From: JAZDKP01 sp043802925
GTDB lineage: Bacteria > Fibrobacterota > OXYB2-FULL-49-7 > JAEUSG01
Assembly (NCBI GenBank): GCA_043802925.1
Contig: JAZDKP010000276.1
Coordinates: 1-28,408, forward strand
Reading direction: 5' to 3'
Length of the DNA: 28,408 nt
Notes under the pieces: generated by a model
What the model saw: the letters and a program-made list of their open reading frames with translations, nothing else
The model's database searches: none
Told to the model about the DNA's origin: nothing
Program-made: the position numbers and the translations under genes
In this document: one piece after another, positions 25,076 through 28,408 of the stretch
How positions within the stretch are numbered: the stretch's first letter is position 1
How the letters are laid out: each line of letters begins with the position of its first letter

Positions 25076-25318
25076 CAGTTCGTTTGTTGGGCGGCAGTGC
25101 ACTGTCCGGCCCAACGACGGGTTGAATTGCGCGTGCCCGCGAGCGCAGCCCCGCCCGCCGCCAGGACGGGATGGGACGGGGCGGAGCGAGCAATCAAATC
25201 TGTGGCAACAAAATCCAAAGCTACCACAATTTGGACAAGAGTATAGGCTTGCGTCAAAATTATTATAAGAAGAAGTATTGCATGCTCTATTGCAAATAAA
25301 ACAATGGCCGGAAACCAT
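25073..25318 (-). CDS. Small zinc-ribbon ORF running into a palindromic repeat
   Basis: 81 residues. ATG 25318 is preceded at 7 nt by AGGAG (25330-25326), so translation is likely. The first 40 residues look like a zinc ribbon: HCFICNRAC at 5-13 and YSCPNCGSFGFCCHRFDC at 26-43 (two CxxC pairs). From about residue 42 the frame enters the GC-rich hairpin R1 and becomes Arg/Pro/Gly-rich (SLRPVPSRPGGGRG), which does not look like a protein domain. The simplest reading is an N-terminal zinc-ribbon of a longer protein whose 3' part was replaced by the repeat. Function unknown; no homologous partner seen here. Confidence 0.45.
   Translation of the reverse strand: MVSGHCFICNRACNTSSYNNFDASLYSCPNCGSFGFCCHRFDCSLRPVPSRPGGGRGCARGHAQFNPSLGRTVHCRPTNEL
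25086..25115. repeat. GTTGGGC/GCCCAAC inverted element with inner palindrome
   Basis: GTTGGGC (25086-25092) and GCCCAAC (25109-25115) flank CAGTGCACTG, itself a perfect palindrome. The same 7-mer GTTGGGC recurs at 25595-25601. Both boxes fit the integron R box consensus, though here in outward rather than attC order. Confidence 0.45.
25139..25200. repeat. Palindromic repeat R1
   Basis: GCGAGC boxes at 25139-25144 and 25186-25191 enclose a stem GCCCCG-CCCG (25148-25157) pairing with CGGG (25167-25170) and CGGGGC (25177-25182). The right box is followed by AATCAAAT. Homologous to R2 at 25470-25530 with compensatory stem differences. Confidence 0.65.
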
Positions 25319-25469
25319 ATCTATTCTCCTAATGTTTAACTACGCGAAATCCTTTTAATTGCCACATACGATGTGCGGCGTGCCGTTGCGGGTACAGTTT
25401 TGTTTTTTGTAATTTGGTGTTTTGCATTTTGTTTTCCGCACTCAACGTGCGCTTGTGTTGCGGGCGCAT

Positions 25470-25530
25470 GCGAGCAAAGTTCCGCTCGCCGCAGGACGAG
25501 ACGGAACGAAGCGAGCAATCCAATTCAAAT
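25470..25530. repeat. Palindromic repeat R2
   Basis: GCGAGC boxes at 25470-25475 and 25511-25516 enclose GTTCCG-CTCG (25479-25488) pairing with CGAG-A-CGGAAC (25497-25507); AATCCAATTCAAAT follows. Same layout and loop (CCGC.AGGA) as R1, same orientation. Confidence 0.65.
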
Positions 25531-25551
25531 GAAGAAGCAAATCTATAATCA

Positions 25552-25601
25552 ATTTAACGCTTCTTTCCTTACGCCCGTCAACACCAAGCGCTTAGTTGGG
25601 C
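25552..25601. repeat. attC-like element
   Basis: ATTTAAC (25552-25558, fits RYYYAAC) and GTTGGGC (25595-25601, fits GTTRRRY) bound a 50-bp element in the correct attC order; inner CGCTT (25558-25562) pairs with AAGCG (25586-25590). The length is at the short end of known attC sites. Pairing between the two outer boxes beyond AAC/GTT is mostly G-T. Confidence 0.4.
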
Positions 25602-25750
25602 TGCGCCGGGGCCGGCTCGCAAGTTGTGCCGAGTCCGCGGCGTCTGCTATCTGATAATGTAGATCTTGTAAGGCAGCATGTCAAGTATTTAATTAGCAAA
25701 TAAAGCCAATTTATGAGAAACGAAAGAAAGCCAGATTGGATGGAATTGAA

Positions 25751-26143
25751 TTATTTTGAGATTTTAAGCTTGGAATATTTTGCAATTATGTCGAAATCGC
25801 GGTCATCGTGGAGAAGACGCACTTCGTGCTCGATACAAATTGAGGAAATAATACAATCAATGGAGCTTCGAATTGTTTTGCCATGTTTGCGAATGGATCT
25901 GTAAAGAGACGCGGCTTGAATGAAGGAGTGTTTGGTGACAGGCAGATAAATGAGCGCAGATAACTGCTTCTTCACTTTCTCAAATTCATCGTCAGATTTT
26001 ATGCCCTGAAGAATTTCGGTTAGGACTAAACCGCAAACGCAAATATCCTTGTACTGCGAAATTAATCCTGTTAATAAATCGGTTTGATGATAACGTTTGC
26101 CATTGAAATAATTAACCCAAACAGAAGTATCGACGAGTGTCAT
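25751..26143 (-). CDS. vapC: PIN-domain ribonuclease toxin (VapC-like)
   Basis: 130 residues from the ATG at 26143, which overlaps the antitoxin stop (ATGA); a longer frame to 26188 would begin inside the antitoxin gene. PIN catalytic acids are visible: LVDTSVW (Asp5), LTEILQG (Glu), SSIDCIISSIC (Asp, third motif) and LLHDDRDFD near the end. VapC toxins cut RNA, commonly initiator tRNA or rRNA, in a Mg-dependent way, and are silenced by VapB. The gene is AT-rich like the surrounding island. Toxin-antitoxin pairs of this kind are common in integron cassettes and other mobile DNA, where they stabilise the region. Confidence 0.9.
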   Translation of the reverse strand: MTLVDTSVWVNYFNGKRYHQTDLLTGLISQYKDICVCGLVLTEILQGIKSDDEFEKVKKQLSALIYLPVTKHSFIQAASLYRSIRKHGKTIRSSIDCIISSICIEHEVRLLHDDRDFDIIAKYSKLKISK

Positions 26144-26346
26144 TTCGCAAACCTGAGATTTCTCATTTGCCTCAAATTGCCATCCCATTCAACCGTTCCA
26201 AACAAATCAAGCAATTTTCGCTGATTCGAACGACGAACCAGCTCGTTTAAAGCAAAATCAACGACAGCCCTACCGCTATGAAGCCCCGTAAGTTTTTTGC
26301 CGGTTTCGATAAGGTTTTCGTCGATTACGATATTTGTGCGTTTCAT
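26140..26346 (-). CDS. vapB: VapB-like antitoxin
   Basis: 68 residues: MKRTNIVIDENLIETGKKLTG, then LHSGRAVVDFALNELVRRSNQRKLLDLFG and WDGNLRQMR. This is the usual short VapB form with an N-terminal ribbon-helix-helix DNA-binding part and a C-terminal tail (FGTVEWDG) that inserts into the PIN toxin. It should neutralise the downstream VapC and repress its own promoter. The stop codon overlaps the toxin start. Upstream AGGGAG lies 6 nt from the ATG, and an inverted repeat around the -10 box is a good operator candidate. Confidence 0.88.
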   Translation of the reverse strand: MKRTNIVIDENLIETGKKLTGLHSGRAVVDFALNELVRRSNQRKLLDLFGTVEWDGNLRQMRNLRFAK

Positions 26347-26360
26347 TTTGCTCCCTTTCT

Positions 26361-26397
26361 ATACACATAATATAACATAATGATGTGTATTAAGCAA
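26361..26397 (-). promoter_or_regulatory. vapBC promoter and operator
   Basis: Minus strand: TTGCTT (26397-26392), 17 bp, TATATT (26374-26369). ATACACAT (26361-26368) and ATGTGTAT (26383-26390) form a perfect inverted repeat (11 bp with one mismatch when extended) that brackets the -10 box, the expected arrangement for autorepression by VapB-VapC. Confidence 0.7.
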
Positions 26398-26411
26398 CTT
26401 TGTTAATTTGA

Positions 26412-27320
26412 TAGTCCCGGCATGGTTGCCGCCATCCAGACTTTCGGAGACCTGATCAACTGGCATTCCCATATACATGCCATCGTGACCGAGGGTGGGT
26501 TCACGGAGAACGGCCATTTCGTCCGGCTCCCAAACATCAACAAGTTTCGATGCCTGGTCCTATGGCAGAACAAGGTCTTCGACCTTCTCCTCCGCGAGGA
26601 GAAGATAGGGGAGGATGTCGTCCGGAGCATGCGCCAGTGGACGCACTCCGGATTCAGCATCGACAATTCGCTTAAGATCGAGGCAAACGACGGCAAGGGC
26701 ATACAGCGTTTGATCGAGTATGTCTCCCATTCCCCGTTCAGCCTAGCCCGTATTATCGGCTTGAACCCGGACGGCAAAGTCATCTACCGGGCCGGTAAGT
26801 CCGAATGCCAGACTTATCCCGAAGTGGGCCATGAAGAGCTCAAGGCCGGCATTCCCAGGAATTTTCAGGTGTTCGCGCCGCTGGATTTCCTGGCCGAGGT
26901 GACGCAGCACATTCCCAACAAAGGCGAGCATCAGATTCGTTATTATGGCTGGTGTACTCGAACAAGAAGCGGGGATGGATGGACAGGAAGAGGATGGCAG
27001 AAAACGGGACTGGCGTAGAAGACCCGGACGCCCTTCTCCGGAAGCAGTGCCGGATGCACTGGGCTGCGCTCATCAGGATGGTATATGAGGTTGACCCGCT
27101 TCTTTGCCCAAAATGCGGCGGGACTATGAGGATTATCAGCTTCATCGAGCAGGACGAGGTGATACGCCGGATTCTTACGCATTGCGGGCTCTGGAAAGAC
27201 CCGCCGGCAAGATCCCAGCCGGCCATACCCGTGCCTGTGGAAGAGCCGGGACATCCCAAAGACGGGGGCGATTACATGCCCGACTATACCGTCTTCGAGG
27301 ATGTCCGATACCCGGACTGA
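26412..27320 (+). pseudogene. IS91-family transposase, 5'-truncated and frameshifted
   Basis: The fragment starts abruptly at about SPG-MVAAIQTFGDLINWHSHIHAIVTEGGF, which corresponds to the middle of IS91-type Y2 transposases (the HxH-containing core motif); the N-terminal zinc-ribbon part is missing. The frame 26422-27018 breaks near 26948, where a two-base TG duplication (GGTGTAC instead of GGTAC) is the simplest explanation; a second frame then continues with WYSNKKRGWMDRKR and CPKCGGTMRIISFI (a C-terminal zinc-ribbon-like pair) to the TGA at 27318-27320. The catalytic tyrosines usually follow the HxH region and I could not place them with certainty. The left junction falls where AT-rich DNA changes to GC-rich at about 26405-26415. 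The copy should be inactive. Confidence 0.82.
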
Positions 27321-27377
27321 AGATTTCCGCAAAACTTGCCTGGCGGAGCCATCATAAACTCCCCCTCCGAGTTTCGA

Positions 27378-27407
27378 TTGACATTCCTCCCCCCGTTATC
27401 TTAATTT
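27378..27407 (+). promoter_or_regulatory. Promoter of the FecR-domain gene
   Basis: TTGACA (27378-27383), 18 bp, TAATTT (27402-27407), then 6 nt to ATG 27414. Transcription would start at or next to the start codon; no Shine-Dalgarno is seen (the gap is TCCCCT). Confidence 0.55.
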
Positions 27408-27413
27408 TCCCCT

Positions 27414-28232
27414 ATGAAAACACAACACATTATCCTGACCGTTCTCCTGCTTTCCGCCCTCCTTTCCGCAGAGTCCCCTTTGGGTAAAATCTCCTTCTTC
27501 ATCGGCGACGTGTCGGTCTTTAAAGACAGCGCGTCCGGATGGGCCAAGGCCAAAATCAACATGCCCGTGGGCCAGGGCAACGCCCTGAAAACCGGCAAGT
27601 CCTCGCGCTGCGAAGTGGTGCTCACCGACAGCCGCATGCTCCGGCTTTCGGAAAACACCGAGGCCACCGTGACCGCGCCCGAAGACGCGCCCGCCGTCAT
27701 CAAGGCCAAATCCGGCAGCGTGTGGGCCAACGTGAAGAAGGTCGTGGGCCGCAAATCCACCTTCGAGGTCTCGACCCCGGTGGCCACGGCCGCCATCCGC
27801 GGCACCGTGTTCGGCGTGGATTGCGATTCCACCAAGGCCAACTGTCTCGTGTTCCGCGGCACCGTGGCCGTCTCGTCCGATAAAAGCGGCAAGCCGGTCG
27901 AGGTCGACGTCAAGGCGGGTGAACAAATGGTCCTCACCACGGACATCGACAAATACCTCAAGGAGCAGGAAGAGGCCTTTAAAAACTACCTCGAACAGTC
28001 CGAGGCCGAATTCGAAAAGTTCCAGCAGGAACAGGAACAGCAGCTGAACGAGTTTGAAAAGAGCCAGAACGAAGACCTCGAAAAAATGATGAACGAGGAA
28101 CGCAGCGCCTTTCAGGACATGGGCAACGGCCTCTCCGTTGTCAAGCGCGCCTTTGACGAGAAAAAGTTCGCCAATCCCGACTGGGTCGAGTGGAATAAAA
28201 AGCGCGACAAGGAGCTCGGCTGGGACAAATAA
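27414..28232 (+). CDS. FecR-domain periplasmic protein with coiled coil
   Basis: 272 residues. Signal peptide MKTQHIILTVLLLSALLSA, then a FecR-type domain (about 25-175): GKISFFIGDVSVFKD, LKTGKSSRCEVVLTDSRMLRLSENT, GSVWANVKKVVGRKSTFEVSTPVATAAIRGTVFGVD and AGEQMVLTTD. From about 180 to 235 it is a Glu/Gln-rich coiled coil (YLKEQEEAFKNYLEQSE...). FecR domains are best known from iron-citrate signalling with FecI sigma factors, but this soluble version with no cytoplasmic anti-sigma part and no sigma gene nearby belongs to the stand-alone type found in many envelope proteins; the function is unknown. The lipocalin gene appears to overlap its 3' end. Confidence 0.88.
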   Translation: MKTQHIILTVLLLSALLSAESPLGKISFFIGDVSVFKDSASGWAKAKINMPVGQGNALKTGKSSRCEVVLTDSRMLRLSENTEATVTAPEDAPAVIKAKSGSVWANVKKVVGRKSTFEVSTPVATAAIRGTVFGVDCDSTKANCLVFRGTVAVSSDKSGKPVEVDVKAGEQMVLTTDIDKYLKEQEEAFKNYLEQSEAEFEKFQQEQEQQLNEFEKSQNEDLEKMMNEERSAFQDMGNGLSVVKRAFDEKKFANPDWVEWNKKRDKELGWDK

Positions 28233-28408
28233 CCCGCGCGCTTCGCCTTTTAAGGATTGGGGCCCTCACGGCCTCCTGCTTTTTCTTATCGTGTTCTTCA
28301 GGGAAAAGCACGGAAGACATCCCTTCCGTCCCGTCGGTTGACCTCACCCGCTACAGGGGCGTCTGGTACGAAATCGCCCGGCTCAATCATTCGTTTGAGC
28401 GCAACATC
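28220..28408 (+). CDS. Lipocalin-family lipoprotein (3' end outside window)
   Basis: Partial, 63 codons. DLTRYRGVWYEIARLNHSFER is the N-terminal signature of Blc-type bacterial lipocalins (GxW with YEIAR). Upstream in frame is a lipoprotein signal: ALRLLRIGALTASCFFLSC followed by SSGKST, lipobox LSC with Cys25. The frame is closed by a stop at 28196-28198 and has no ATG, GTG or TTG before the signal peptide. CTG at 28220 has AAGGAG (28209-28214) 5 nt upstream and gives MGQITRALRLL as n-region, so I propose it as the start; ATT 28256 is the other option. Blc lipocalins are outer-membrane lipoproteins that bind lipids, often under stress. The start overlaps the FecR-domain gene by 13 bp. Confidence 0.78.
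   Translation, partial: MGQITRALRLLRIGALTASCFFLSCSSGKSTEDIPSVPSVDLTRYRGVWYEIARLNHSFERNI

Larger units (their letters stand above)
24912..25750. other. Gene-poor stretch rich in inverted repeats
   Basis: Apart from one short minus-strand zinc-ribbon ORF, this 840-bp stretch has no convincing gene. It alternates AT-rich DNA with GC-rich palindromes, each listed separately: two attC-like elements, a 13-bp perfect hairpin, a GTTGGGC/GCCCAAC element and two homologous hairpins (R1, R2). Short ORFs on both strands run through these palindromes and are not supported. Confidence 0.7.

Noticed and set aside
25004..25268. Short + strand frames through the hairpins
   Set aside because: They consist of translated palindromes and have no ribosome-binding site.
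24900..25700. Possible CRISPR array
   Set aside because: The repeats are two divergent palindromes plus unrelated hairpins, with no regular spacing and no cas genes.
28138..28341. 67-codon + strand frame across the FecR/lipocalin junction
   Set aside because: It has a hydrophobic stretch, but the neighbouring frame carries the lipobox and lipocalin signature.

Overview
The window looks like chromosomal DNA of a GC-rich, Gram-negative bacterium of the FCB superphylum (Fibrobacterota or a related lineage is my best guess). The reasons are a PorV/PorQ-type outer-membrane barrel protein at the left edge, two large secreted proteins ending in FlgD-like/type IX-secretion-like C-terminal domains, several lipoproteins, a BatA/BatB/BatC cluster and a FecR-domain protein. 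No rRNA, tRNA or CRISPR array was seen.

Layout. 1-897 (-): PorV/PorQ-like protein, cut by the window edge. 1024-5814 (-): a tight three-gene operon of an amino-acid permease, a DUF1638 protein and a SecA-like ATPase whose frame is broken by one extra G exactly at the Walker A motif. 6064-6327 (+): an HU-family DNA-binding protein with its own promoter and terminator. 6391-7797 (-): an orphan NtrC-type sigma-54 activator with a degenerate receiver domain. 7966-11306 (+): a large secreted protein with a C-terminal sorting-like domain, then a lipoprotein. 11424-15272 (+): a Bat operon (BatA, BatB, TPR BatC-like) in which a PKD-repeat protein follows BatC where BatD is often found. 15384-15734 (+): a small STAS protein. 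15753-16796 (-): a DHH/DHHA1 phosphoesterase. 16817-18306 (+): a PAP2 phosphatase overlapping an M23 peptidase. 18308-21091 (-): an AAA/DUF4143 ATPase (frameshifted), a patatin-like lipase and a SPOR-domain lipoprotein. 21408-24230 (+): a 940-residue secreted protein with three exact-period 669-bp repeats.

From about 24330 to 26410 the DNA turns AT-rich and accessory: a STAS/SEC14-like small gene with a strong Shine-Dalgarno, a gene-poor stretch packed with inverted repeats (two of them homologous with compensatory stem changes, others resembling integron attC sites), a small zinc-ribbon ORF and a VapBC-type toxin-antitoxin pair with an obvious operator. A 5'-truncated, frameshifted IS91-family transposase (about 26412-27320) closes the island. 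The core chromosome resumes with a FecR-domain coiled-coil protein (27414-28232) and the start of a lipocalin lipoprotein that probably begins at CTG and runs off the right edge.

Most core genes concern the cell envelope: export, peptidoglycan and lipid turnover, stress-related VWA proteins and surface proteins. Several appear to be transcribed from promoters whose -10 box lies only 6-10 nt before the start codon, suggesting leaderless or nearly leaderless mRNAs. The best candidates for something undescribed are the SecA-paralogue/DUF1638/permease operon and the structured hairpin island at 24.9-25.6 kb.
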